A stretch of DNA of 13,934 nt, from assembly GCA_002471805.1 (NCBI GenBank), contig DKQR01000187.1, forward strand, positions 12,735 to 26,668. The letters are read 5' to 3'. This document shows, one piece after another, positions 1-7,526 of this stretch (positions are counted from its first letter, which is position 1; every line of letters starts with the position of its first letter). The translations under genes were made by a program, and so were the position numbers. The stretch comes from Fidelibacterota bacterium UBA7303. GTDB lineage: Bacteria > Fidelibacterota > Marinisomatia > Marinisomatales > UBA1611. The notes beneath the pieces are model-generated. The model saw only the letters and a list, made by a program, of their open reading frames with translations, made no database searches and had not been told where the DNA came from.

Positions 1-338
1 CATGCCGCTTTTATGTCGAATGCGGCCACGGTCCGCAATCCCAATTTGTCTTGAAGTTGAGAACTGACACCTGGGAAAAAATAATCTGCCGACAGAGTAG
101 CTACGATGACAAGATCAATGTCTTCAGGTGCAACACCTGCCATGTTCATTGCTTTTTTAGACGCAGGAATAGCTAAGTCCGAAGCTGCTTCATCTTCCGT
201 GACCCAGCGCCGTTCTTGAATTCCTGAACGAGCCTGAATCCATTCATCCGACGTGTCCATGATGGCCGTCAAATCCTGATTGGTAACCACCTGCTCCGGA
301 AGGTGAAATCCCATACCCGTAATTTTGCTTTTTCTCAC
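1..338 (-). CDS. Beta-ketoacyl-ACP synthase III (FabH-like), C-terminus cut off by the window edge
   Basis: N-terminal 112 residues of a KAS III enzyme, which condenses an acyl-CoA (or acyl-ACP) with malonyl-ACP or a second acyl chain. Visible hallmarks are TSDEWI (29-34), then ARSGIQERR (36-44) and AAFDIKAA (105-112). Trp33 and Arg37 match the CoA-contacting Trp32 and Arg36 of E. coli FabH. The next codon begins TG at the window edge, where the family has its catalytic Cys, so the active site is just lost. I chose the GTG at 336-338: it lies one base after the stop of the upstream RND gene, has a purine-rich GAGAGG about 10 nt before it, and gives the normal FabH N-terminus. The one-base junction implies co-transcription and translational coupling with the transporter. 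It could be housekeeping FabH, or an OleA-like or specialised paralog; the fragment does not decide. Confidence 0.93.
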   Translation of the reverse strand, partial: MRKSKITGMGFHLPEQVVTNQDLTAIMDTSDEWIQARSGIQERRWVTEDEAASDLAIPASKKAMNMAGVAPEDIDLVIVATLSADYFFPGVSSQLQDKLGLRTVAAFDIKAA

Positions 339-339
339 C

Positions 340-2658
340 TTATCGATACCTCTCTATTAAGCGTTTTTTAAGCAATTCTGTCAGTGCAGATAAAATTGTT
401 AATGTACCCAGCGAAGTTGATAACATGGCGAAAACCATCAGTCCGCCAATATATTGAATTGGTAAAAACGCAGAGAACAGCAAAGCACCAAAGCCCATGT
501 TAGAACCGGCATCCAGAATGATGGGATACCCCACATCATCCATCACTTCACGGCTGAGTTTATTTTTATCTACAGTTCGAGACAACCTCCTGAACTGGGC
601 GATGTAATGAACGGCAAAATCAACACCCACACCTATAATAATAGAGGACAGTATCGCAGTAATATGATTCAATGAAATATGAAAATGTCCCATTAACCCG
701 AAATTGAGAATAACGGCTGAAGACAGAGGTACAACAGCCAGCAGACCCCAAAGAATCCGTTTGAAAAAAATAGATGCAATGATCCCAATAACCAGCAGGG
801 AAAATACGATACTTAGCGCCGATGATTTAATAATCATAAGCACCATGTCGCGAAAAACGACTATCATTCCGGTCACATGAATCTTCAAATCAGATTTCAG
901 CTTGTCATGGATATAGGTATTGACTCTCCCCACATAGGAAAATATCTCATCGGTAGACATTATTTTACTCAGTGCTGTAATGAGTCCTGCATTGTAATCA
1001 TAATCTACCATAGAGGAAAAATCTTCAGGATCACCTGACATGGAATACATGGTAAACAGATTATTTACTTTTTCCCGGCTTTCCGGGATGGTTTCAAAAG
1101 CAGGATTATCATCCATCACTGTACGGTGCATTTGTTTCACCACATCTGCAATGGAATAGCTGAGGGAGATTTTTTCATTTTCTTCCATAAAATCCTGCAG
1201 GGCGGTCATATCATTTAATGCGTTGGGATCTTTCATATCACCCTCCACCCGGGCCCGGACATCCATGGTTCCAGTCATTTCTTCATCCATAAAATCCATA
1301 CTGTCACGGATTTCTGTCCCCGGTTTAAAAAAGTGGGCAAAATTTACATCCACGGTGACCTTGAAAAAGCCAAGCACACCGACCATCACCATGATAAGTC
1401 CTAATAAAAATATATATTTAGGATGCGTCAATACGACCCGCCCCAGGCGGTCGATTAATTTTTCAAAAGTACTAGCCATTGAGATTGCCTTAGATTCCAA
1501 ATCCCATTTTTTCAGACTGATCACTGCCGGCAGCATGAGAGAACTTATTAGCCAAGCCCAGGTGATGCCTGCGGAGATTGCAATACCATAACCGATCATA
1601 GGTTCCAGCGGAGATAAGATCATAGTCAAAAAAGCGGCCACCGTTGTGATACTGGTTAAAAATATGGGAACCAATAAAGAATCCATGGTAGTTGCCACTG
1701 CATTTCGCACATCCCCTTTTAGCCGCATTTCCCTGAAAAATTTGGTTATTACATGCACACCGTCAGAATTGGCAATAGTTAATAAAATAATTGGCATGGA
1801 TGTATTCACCAGTGTAAATAAATAGCGATCAGAACCTGTGATCCTGTAAACCCAGCCCAAGAAACCCATCATGGCAAAAAGAGATAAACCAATCACCATC
1901 ATAACCATGGCCACACCAGGAACACTTCTCAGATTCAACAGTAGGATTACAACCATAATGAGCATACCTGCTTTCATCAGTGATTGGACATCATCCCGAA
2001 TTATCCCGGGGATAGTTCCAGTAATGTAAGCAGACCCGCCATAATGGATATCATAATCCTGTAAAATTGGATCAACAACGGCCACCAATTCATTTCTAAC
2101 TTGATCTAAGCCAATACCTTCAAAAGGCTGGACCATAGCCACTAAATAATCTTCATTCTGACTTACGAACCGATCTTTAATATTTGGATTTTTTTCCAGG
2201 TATCCTTTAATCTCCTGTATATCGTTCTCCGTCAGGTTCCGATCCGGTTGCAAATCATCAATTTCCATAAAACCATCATAATTATCCATCCGTGTTGTCA
2301 TGGAAATACTCTGGACTTCTTCAATTTCCTGCAAGGCTTCCAATTCCACTGAAATATCCCATAAAGCTGCGAATGTATTGGGGTGAAAAACAGTTTGTCC
2401 CTTTTTGCCAAAGGAAATGAAAATTACTTCCGTACTGCCAAATTCTTCCTGGACCATATCCCATGCAATTCGGGACTCCAGGTTTTTAGGTAGCATTTTC
2501 ATCATATCATCATCTATAACAAAAAATTGCAGTCCGGAACCCATGATTAATGTGGCGATTATTGAAATAATGATTGTTCGCCTAGTATGGTCCAGACTTT
2601 GTTGAATGAACCAATTGCGAATGGGATGGTTCGAATAATTAGTCTGCATTCTGTTCAT
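340..2658 (-). CDS. RND superfamily / MMPL-type exporter (hydrophobic or lipid substrate)
   Basis: Inner-membrane proton-driven exporter of the RND/MMPL class, whose members (MmpL, HpnN) move lipids. At 772 residues it shows the duplicated layout: TM1 at about 28-48, a large periplasmic loop (50-225), five TMs (about 228-380), TM7 at 414-433, a second loop (435-605) and five more TMs (608-757). Each half has an acidic residue in its central helix that could relay protons: NSDGVH (298-302, Asp299) and GVDFAVHY (678-685, Asp680). The ATG at 2658 puts a charged stretch just before TM1. It lacks the full-size loops of HAE1 drug pumps. A KAS III follows one base later, and a sulfotransferase/START/barrel operon lies nearby, so I infer export of an acyl lipid. 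The substrate is not visible. An open frame resembling a gene end overlaps its start by 20 nt. Confidence 0.93.
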   Translation of the reverse strand: MNRMQTNYSNHPIRNWFIQQSLDHTRRTIIISIIATLIMGSGLQFFVIDDDMMKMLPKNLESRIAWDMVQEEFGSTEVIFISFGKKGQTVFHPNTFAALWDISVELEALQEIEEVQSISMTTRMDNYDGFMEIDDLQPDRNLTENDIQEIKGYLEKNPNIKDRFVSQNEDYLVAMVQPFEGIGLDQVRNELVAVVDPILQDYDIHYGGSAYITGTIPGIIRDDVQSLMKAGMLIMVVILLLNLRSVPGVAMVMMVIGLSLFAMMGFLGWVYRITGSDRYLFTLVNTSMPIILLTIANSDGVHVITKFFREMRLKGDVRNAVATTMDSLLVPIFLTSITTVAAFLTMILSPLEPMIGYGIAISAGITWAWLISSLMLPAVISLKKWDLESKAISMASTFEKLIDRLGRVVLTHPKYIFLLGLIMVMVGVLGFFKVTVDVNFAHFFKPGTEIRDSMDFMDEEMTGTMDVRARVEGDMKDPNALNDMTALQDFMEENEKISLSYSIADVVKQMHRTVMDDNPAFETIPESREKVNNLFTMYSMSGDPEDFSSMVDYDYNAGLITALSKIMSTDEIFSYVGRVNTYIHDKLKSDLKIHVTGMIVVFRDMVLMIIKSSALSIVFSLLVIGIIASIFFKRILWGLLAVVPLSSAVILNFGLMGHFHISLNHITAILSSIIIGVGVDFAVHYIAQFRRLSRTVDKNKLSREVMDDVGYPIILDAGSNMGFGALLFSAFLPIQYIGGLMVFAMLSTSLGTLTILSALTELLKKRLIERYR

Positions 2659-2803
2659 GATATTTTTCTAATGCTTTCATTCCATCATCAGTAAAAATTC
2701 CACGGACCACAACATTGACAAATCCATGAATGGTTTCCCGGATAAAGATGTTAATAATCGGGTCGATTAATAATTCAAAATGGATTGGTACAGAGAAATA
2801 GTA
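2639..2803 (-). pseudogene. Possible remnant of the C-terminal end of a gene overlapping the RND start
   Basis: Reading minus-strand codons from 2803 to a TAA at 2641-2639 gives 54 residues with a protein-like pattern: a hydrophobic/amphipathic stretch (about 7-36, including ETIHGFVNVVVRGIF) and then a charged end, DDGMKALEKYHEQNAD. An in-frame TGA lies immediately upstream. There is no ATG near the front, and the first 37 bases lie inside the end of the arylsulfotransferase-like gene in another frame. The fragment overlaps the RND start by 20 nt, as coupled genes often do. The simplest reading is the decayed or recombined tail of a gene once upstream of the transporter. The HGFV...G.F.DD flavour faintly recalls TetR-family C-termini, but that is a weak impression. 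It may also be chance, or a short leader from the in-frame GTG at 2710-2708. Confidence 0.35.
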
Positions 2804-4263
2804 TCATTGATATCAACGTTTCCATCAGTATTAACATCTGCCGGCGGTGTTGATTCATACCCAAAACCCAGAATCATATCAACAATATAGTTCAGGTCCA
2901 ACACATCGAGAACACCATCGAAGTTCACATCTCCCACAGTGTATTCCGGGAAACCGCCTTGCAGAAAATAATAGGTGTATTTTTCCGCCCGTGCAATCAT
3001 GGATTGTCCGGTACCCGGGAAATTATAATTCCAGACAACAGCGTGCTCCGCATTGACTTCAAATATACGGGAGTCGTTGGCATCGGTGATCAATGTATTA
3101 CCATTGGGAAGTCGAAAGGCACCGGATTGCACATTGGAATGGAAACCGCCAGTGTGGATCCATACAATATCTTCCGGGCCGTAAGCCTGACCCGGTTCCA
3201 GATCATAGGTACCTTCCCCATTCAGAGGTGTTTCTATTTCAAACACTGCCGATGCGTTCGCAGTAAAATCATTATTGAATAAGATCAAATTTCCCGAGCC
3301 GGGATATCCGTCGGGGATCCAGTTTACTCCATGCTGGTGTGTCAGCCTTTGATCTGCTGCTGTTCCCCTGCCATAAACCCGTGGATTGCCCCAGCGGTAA
3401 AGAAAATCACCTCCTTTGCCGGCATTTCCTCCTGTATGCCCTGCTGCTTCTTCTGTGGTTGTGCTATGGTCAATAATATATATCTCTCCGTGGTGGCGGC
3501 TGGATAGCACGATTTGATCCAATACCTCATTGTAGTCAATGGCATTGAAATGTTTCCAGTCCGCATTGGGACCGCCTGGACCCTGGTTTCCGCCAACATT
3601 GCCAAAATTTATATCCTGGAGCTCTGGATGATCAGCCACAACACCATAATTTGACAAACTGGAATCAACATCCTGGATCAGATGGTCCCACAGGTGCCAC
3701 TCCCAAACAATATTACTATCACCGCCAACAGGTTCCACTTCCAGTATTGCCTCACTCCACATTTGATTTAGATTATTTTCAACAGAGCTCCGTCCCATCT
3801 CCTCCCAGCCTTTGCCGGCACCACCATAATAGGCAGAACCATTTTCCTGGACAGCGGGGTGCCTTTCCCAGGCCAATACCAGGATATTACCATTCGGCAG
3901 AGGCTGAATGTCATGATGGTGCTGATAAATTTCATTGGCTATTTCGTTATACCATAATAGATCCCCATTCCAGTTGTAAGTGGATATACCTCCACCGACA
4001 CCACCGGTGGTCATGGTAGGATTTGCAACACGATAAGGATAAACCAGGGTACTGTCCTGAAGCAGGTAGGGCATGCTGGCTGCACCTCGCTGGTGTTCCC
4101 AGGAATGGATGGTATTTAAATCATTGTCTATCAGGTAACTATGGTTGTTGGTTCCCCCCGGGCCGCCCTGATTCGGGGAAAATAATGTAAGACCATTGTA
4201 GGCCTGTCCCCATAGCAGAGGTATACAAAGGAAATGTATTATTATGGTAATTTTAGCGTTCAT
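2767..4263 (-). CDS. Secreted arylsulfotransferase (AssT)-fold protein with C-terminal dockerin-like repeats
   Basis: 498 residues. A signal peptide (1-20, ending LLWGQ) precedes a beta-propeller body with repeated LPNGN blades (122-126, 385-389). AssT enzymes transfer sulfate between phenolic compounds without PAPS, through a sulfohistidine. The expected active-site signatures are present: HHHD (115-118), WKHFN (236-240), SSRHH (254-258) and HQHG (309-312, with His311 in the place of the sulfated His). The C-terminus has two calcium-loop repeats typical of dockerin type I, GDVNFDGVLDVLDL (444-457) and ADVNTDGNVDINDT (475-488). In non-cellulosomal marine bacteria such tails presumably anchor or stabilise secreted proteins. 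It is divergent from a cytosolic sulfotransferase gene 131 nt away and lies 108 nt upstream of the RND gene. Catalysis is inferred from motifs; a non-enzymatic propeller role cannot be excluded. Confidence 0.87.
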   Translation of the reverse strand: MNAKITIIIHFLCIPLLWGQAYNGLTLFSPNQGGPGGTNNHSYLIDNDLNTIHSWEHQRGAASMPYLLQDSTLVYPYRVANPTMTTGGVGGGISTYNWNGDLLWYNEIANEIYQHHHDIQPLPNGNILVLAWERHPAVQENGSAYYGGAGKGWEEMGRSSVENNLNQMWSEAILEVEPVGGDSNIVWEWHLWDHLIQDVDSSLSNYGVVADHPELQDINFGNVGGNQGPGGPNADWKHFNAIDYNEVLDQIVLSSRHHGEIYIIDHSTTTEEAAGHTGGNAGKGGDFLYRWGNPRVYGRGTAADQRLTHQHGVNWIPDGYPGSGNLILFNNDFTANASAVFEIETPLNGEGTYDLEPGQAYGPEDIVWIHTGGFHSNVQSGAFRLPNGNTLITDANDSRIFEVNAEHAVVWNYNFPGTGQSMIARAEKYTYYFLQGGFPEYTVGDVNFDGVLDVLDLNYIVDMILGFGYESTPPADVNTDGNVDINDTISLYQSILNY

Positions 4264-4394
4264 TTGAAACCGTCTTAATAATTTTTTTTAACCAATGGAC
4301 CCATGGAAGGTCAATTAGTTAAATATTCTTATATCTATTTAGATTAATGACATAATTTAATTTAGACTCTGTCCTTTTCAATCAAACGATTTAT
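4264..4394. promoter_or_regulatory. Divergent promoter region between the AssT-like gene and the sulfotransferase operon
   Basis: 131 AT-rich bases separate two divergent gene starts, so promoters for both the minus-strand AssT-like gene and the plus-strand four-gene operon should lie here. There is an AT-rich run (4319-4363) and a short palindrome CCATGG (4300-4305). I could not identify a convincing -35/-10 pair or a Bacteroidetes-type -7 element, nor a clear ribosome-binding site before the TTG at 4395. The call rests on gene layout alone. Confidence 0.4.
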
Positions 4395-5483
4395 TTGGTT
4401 TTGGCACTAAAGCGCATCTTCAAAGTTTACACAATTGTCGGTAATACATTCGGCAAATGGATTTCTCCTGTTTTTACCGGGATTTTACTGGTAATCCTGC
4501 GGGTCTTTGTAAGCCTGGGCAGAATTTTCGACCTTCTTCTTTTCCCATCGATCCACACGCCAATCCAGAAGCCAATTCTGATTGTGGGCAATCCCCGGTC
4601 CGGAACAACTTTTTTGCACCGCTACCTGATCAAACAGGACCTGGGAACGGGGTCCCAGCTATGGCAGATGATTTATCCATCCATCACAATCCAAAAAATA
4701 ATAAAACCCATGCTCCCCCTTTTAGAGGTCATCAGCCCTGCCAGACACCATTCAACAGAAGCCCATAAAACAGGTTTAACATCCATTGAAACTGACGATG
4801 TATCTCTTTTATTCCGCTATTTCGACGGTTTTTTCCTATACGGGTTTTTTTTAACATTCGATGAAAGGGACTTGTTTGATTGGGTGGATCCCCGGATTCG
4901 AGATACATCCGCAAGGGATTTTTCCTGGTTTGAATCACTCTGGAAGCGAAACCTGCGGTCCAACAGAGGCAGTCGCTATATTGGTAAATTATTCAGCCTG
5001 AGCGGGAATCTTCCCGCATTTCAAAACCATTTCCCTGATGCAAAGGTCTTATACATGCTCCGCGACCCGCTGAATGTGATTCCTTCGGGATTAAGCCTGG
5101 TAACTGGTGTTTTGGATAAAAAATTTAATTTCTGGTCGTTGGATGAAAATATTCAATCCCGATTCATTGAAAGACTATATTCAGCCCTTGTCGAATTGTT
5201 AAATCGTTTTCATGATGACTGGATTCAGGGAAAGATAGATCGGGAAAAGGTGCTGGTCGTCCATTATGATAAAATGATGTCTGACTTTGAATCCCTGATG
5301 GAAGAGGTACTTACCTTCATTGATGCAGAACCCACCGCTGAAATGATCCAAAATATCAGAGAAACGGCTGAAAGCCAAAGTCAATACAAAAGCGGCCATC
5401 GATATGACCTGGAAAAATTTGGCCTGAGTGCAGAAAGAATCAAAAAAGACTGTACCCGCATCTATCAAACATTCTTGAACTGA
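4395..5483 (+). CDS. PAPS-dependent sulfotransferase family protein (Sulfotransf_3-like)
   Basis: Cytosolic or membrane-associated enzyme predicted to move sulfate from PAPS to a hydroxyl or amine. The 5'-phosphosulfate loop is clear at 65-72 (GNPRSGTT), preceded by PILIV. The 3'-phosphate site is at 223-231, RDPLNVIPS with Arg223 and Ser231. A long hydrophobic stretch (about 24-50) before the catalytic domain suggests membrane anchoring, fitting a lipid-like acceptor. Length (362) is normal for the family. The start is uncertain: the frame is open from about 4356 without any ATG, so I use the TTG at 4395 (4401 TTG is an alternative), and no good Shine-Dalgarno is seen. It heads an operon: the START-like gene begins 3 nt after its stop. 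The acceptor substrate is unknown, and some members of this broad family have never been shown to sulfate. Confidence 0.88.
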   Translation: MVLALKRIFKVYTIVGNTFGKWISPVFTGILLVILRVFVSLGRIFDLLLFPSIHTPIQKPILIVGNPRSGTTFLHRYLIKQDLGTGSQLWQMIYPSITIQKIIKPMLPLLEVISPARHHSTEAHKTGLTSIETDDVSLLFRYFDGFFLYGFFLTFDERDLFDWVDPRIRDTSARDFSWFESLWKRNLRSNRGSRYIGKLFSLSGNLPAFQNHFPDAKVLYMLRDPLNVIPSGLSLVTGVLDKKFNFWSLDENIQSRFIERLYSALVELLNRFHDDWIQGKIDREKVLVVHYDKMMSDFESLMEEVLTFIDAEPTAEMIQNIRETAESQSQYKSGHRYDLEKFGLSAERIKKDCTRIYQTFLN

Positions 5484-5486
5484 CTG

Positions 5487-6092
5487 ATGAATCAGAAGGT
5501 TATCACTTTATTATTCATGGTTTCACTGTCTTTTGGATTGGACCTTCGTCCAATCCAATCCATCCAGAATTGGAATATCCTCCAATCCGGCAGTATCACC
5601 ATAGAGTGGACAGAATATGAAGGTTTCCTCATCAGCAGGGCGGAAACAATGTTGCATCATCCCATGAATGAAATTGCCAGTGTCATCCAGAATCTAAAAC
5701 ATTATCCGGATATTTTTAAAAGGGTTACCGCAGCGAGACAATTAGGGTCCAACGTTGTACAGATTGTTTTGGATATGCCTTTTCCGTTTGACGGCCGGGA
5801 TTATATTATAAAATACCAAATAGAAAAATTGGAAAATAAATGGATATTTGTATTTTCTGCGGTGGACCATCCCCTGGGGATCCTGGACCCAAATCATGTC
5901 AGGTTGCCCAACGCAGCCGGAATTTGGATCCTGACGGAACAGGAAGCAAACAAGACCAGTGTCACCTATGCTTGGAACGGTGAACTGCTTGGCAATTTCC
6001 CCGATTTTGCCCTGCATCGCGCCTGGATAACTCAGGGGACAGAAGTGTTAAATTGGCTGGATCAGGCATTGTCTAAAAAGAATAGTTCATGA
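5487..6092 (+). CDS. Secreted START-like (SRPBCC fold) lipid-binding protein
   Basis: 201 residues with an N-terminal signal peptide (about 1-17, hydrophobic LLFMVSLSFG), so probably periplasmic. The rest matches the START pattern, a helix-grip domain with a cavity for lipids or other hydrophobics. The visible pattern has a helix with LKHYPDIFKRV (70-80), beta-strands through DMPFPFDGRDYIIKY (about 96-110), a central strand with WIFVFSAVDHP, the strand TSVTYAWNGELLG (137-149), and a C-terminal helix (about 153-195) that closes the cavity. It begins 3 nt after the sulfotransferase stop and ends in an ATGA overlap with the outer-membrane barrel gene, so the three are translationally coupled. 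I infer a periplasmic carrier between the inner membrane and the barrel. START domains can also be enzymes (cyclases), so a catalytic role is possible. Confidence 0.8.
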   Translation: MNQKVITLLFMVSLSFGLDLRPIQSIQNWNILQSGSITIEWTEYEGFLISRAETMLHHPMNEIASVIQNLKHYPDIFKRVTAARQLGSNVVQIVLDMPFPFDGRDYIIKYQIEKLENKWIFVFSAVDHPLGILDPNHVRLPNAAGIWILTEQEANKTSVTYAWNGELLGNFPDFALHRAWITQGTEVLNWLDQALSKKNSS

Positions 6093-7513
6093 AAAAATCG
6101 GTTTTCCTCTTATTGATCTCATTATCGCTTGGAGATGAACCGGCGATTCTTTTCAGCGGTTATGTAGATTTCGCACATATTTCCAGGCTGTCTGATTATT
6201 CGCTGATTGATATTCCCTACAGGATGGGTTCGCTGGAATTCGAACATGGGTCTGGAAATTTGTCCTTAAATGGCAATTTTGTTTTGGAATACCAGGTCCG
6301 GGGTGATTCTTACTTCCTGGGGTCAAAGGATCCCCAGGAATTCAGACTGGACATGCGCGAACTTTACACCACTTACAGTGGAAACAATTTTGAGTTCCGG
6401 ATCGGGAAACAGATTCATTCCTGGGGCAGTGTGGATGAAAACAGCCCACTGGATAATGCCAGTGCTTTTGATTATTACTACATATTTTTTCTGGGAACGG
6501 AACGAAAGATGGCAACCATGTCTGCAGCTCTGGATTATTATTATGGCAATCTCAAAACAAGTGTAGTTCTTTCGCCACTGCATCATACGAACCGCATACC
6601 GCTGGGCGACGATGATTTTCCCATCACTTTGCCCGTCTATCCCCAGGAAGACCAGATTTTCCCAATAAATAAATTGCCCTTTGAAGGCGGAATTTATACT
6701 ACCCTGTCCCATGGTAAAGGTGATATTTCTTTTTCCTATTATTCAACATATGACAGGATTTTTAATCTGACAGGTGTCAATGTCTATGGGCATGGATCTG
6801 ACCTGTCATTTCCTTATATAGATATACTGTTTGGTTATCGGAAAACAAATGTCATGGGGGTTGGTGGTATTTTTCTTTCAGACTGGTTCGTTCTGCGCGG
6901 AGATATTGGCTATTTTTCAACCCGGGACCTCAATTCCAGTACAAGCCGCGAAAGCACCAATAATCCTGCCTGGTACGATTCGCTTCATTTTTCATACCCT
7001 CTGCAGGAACAGGCAGATTTCTATGAAACGACCATACAGATAGAAACAGAGCTGCCCCTGAAAATTAATTTTGTTGCACAATATTTTCAGTACGATACCC
7101 TCTCTTATGCTTCCGGCAGCCTGCCGGTCGATCAGGAGATCAGTATCCCCAATCTGAATATTGATCCGGAAGAAATGACTCCATCTTATTTTTTCACACC
7201 TGGGGTTGGTGCGCCATTGGCCGTAATTACAAACAGGGCTGCAATTTTGATCCTGGACCGGATGTTTATGAATGAGCAGCTGAAACTCTCTGCAATGTCC
7301 ATGCTGGATTTAGAGACCTATGTCGGAGTGACTGGGATTCCTGGGTCCTTAACTGAATTTAAGATCGAATACAATGTGACTCAGGATCTTCTGGGATTGA
7401 TTGCCTTAACAAAAGTAACAGGATCAGATACCCATCCGGATGGTGAGAATTATCAGTTTAATAAAATGGGAGATTTTTCTCATGTGCGATTTGAAATAAA
7501 ATATTTTTTCTAA
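6089..7513 (+). CDS. Outer-membrane beta-barrel protein, DUF1302-like
   Basis: 474 residues. A short signal peptide (1-15, MKKSVFLLLISLSLG) is followed by alternating polar/hydrophobic strands rich in Tyr and Phe, ending FEIKYFF. A terminal aromatic residue is the usual barrel-assembly signal. Two blocks recall the DUF1302 family: RELYTTY (90-96) and FRIGKQIHSWG (103-113) followed by SPLDN, where DUF1302 proteins have a REAY-type and an R.GRQ..WG-type motif; LSPLHHTNRIP (161-171) also fits. There is no TonB box or plug domain. DUF1302 genes are often found beside RND/MMPL transporter genes, as here, and they are suspected outer-membrane partners in export of hydrophobic compounds. The start overlaps the START-like gene by 4 nt (ATGA). 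Family assignment is from motif memory; a generic porin is the alternative. Confidence 0.78.
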   Translation: MKKSVFLLLISLSLGDEPAILFSGYVDFAHISRLSDYSLIDIPYRMGSLEFEHGSGNLSLNGNFVLEYQVRGDSYFLGSKDPQEFRLDMRELYTTYSGNNFEFRIGKQIHSWGSVDENSPLDNASAFDYYYIFFLGTERKMATMSAALDYYYGNLKTSVVLSPLHHTNRIPLGDDDFPITLPVYPQEDQIFPINKLPFEGGIYTTLSHGKGDISFSYYSTYDRIFNLTGVNVYGHGSDLSFPYIDILFGYRKTNVMGVGGIFLSDWFVLRGDIGYFSTRDLNSSTSRESTNNPAWYDSLHFSYPLQEQADFYETTIQIETELPLKINFVAQYFQYDTLSYASGSLPVDQEISIPNLNIDPEEMTPSYFFTPGVGAPLAVITNRAAILILDRMFMNEQLKLSAMSMLDLETYVGVTGIPGSLTEFKIEYNVTQDLLGLIALTKVTGSDTHPDGENYQFNKMGDFSHVRFEIKYFF

Positions 7514-7526
7514 TAATAAAATTCCA

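Noticed and set aside
1223..1591. Plus-strand open frame of 122 codons opposite the RND gene
   Set aside because: Antisense to a clear membrane-transporter coding region, with no recognisable motif of its own.
444..2658. RND gene as a multidrug (AcrB-type) pump
   Set aside because: At 772 residues it is too short and there is no membrane fusion protein gene beside it; the MMPL/HpnN-like layout fits better.
2767..2934. True cellulosomal dockerin
   Set aside because: Two calcium-loop repeats are visible, but no cohesin, scaffoldin or glycoside hydrolase is nearby; I treat it as a dockerin-like tail only.
3651..4019. Plus-strand open frame of 122 codons opposite the AssT-like gene
   Set aside because: It lies wholly antisense to a protein with clear family motifs and has a Pro/His/Gln-rich composition without domain signals; a shadow frame.
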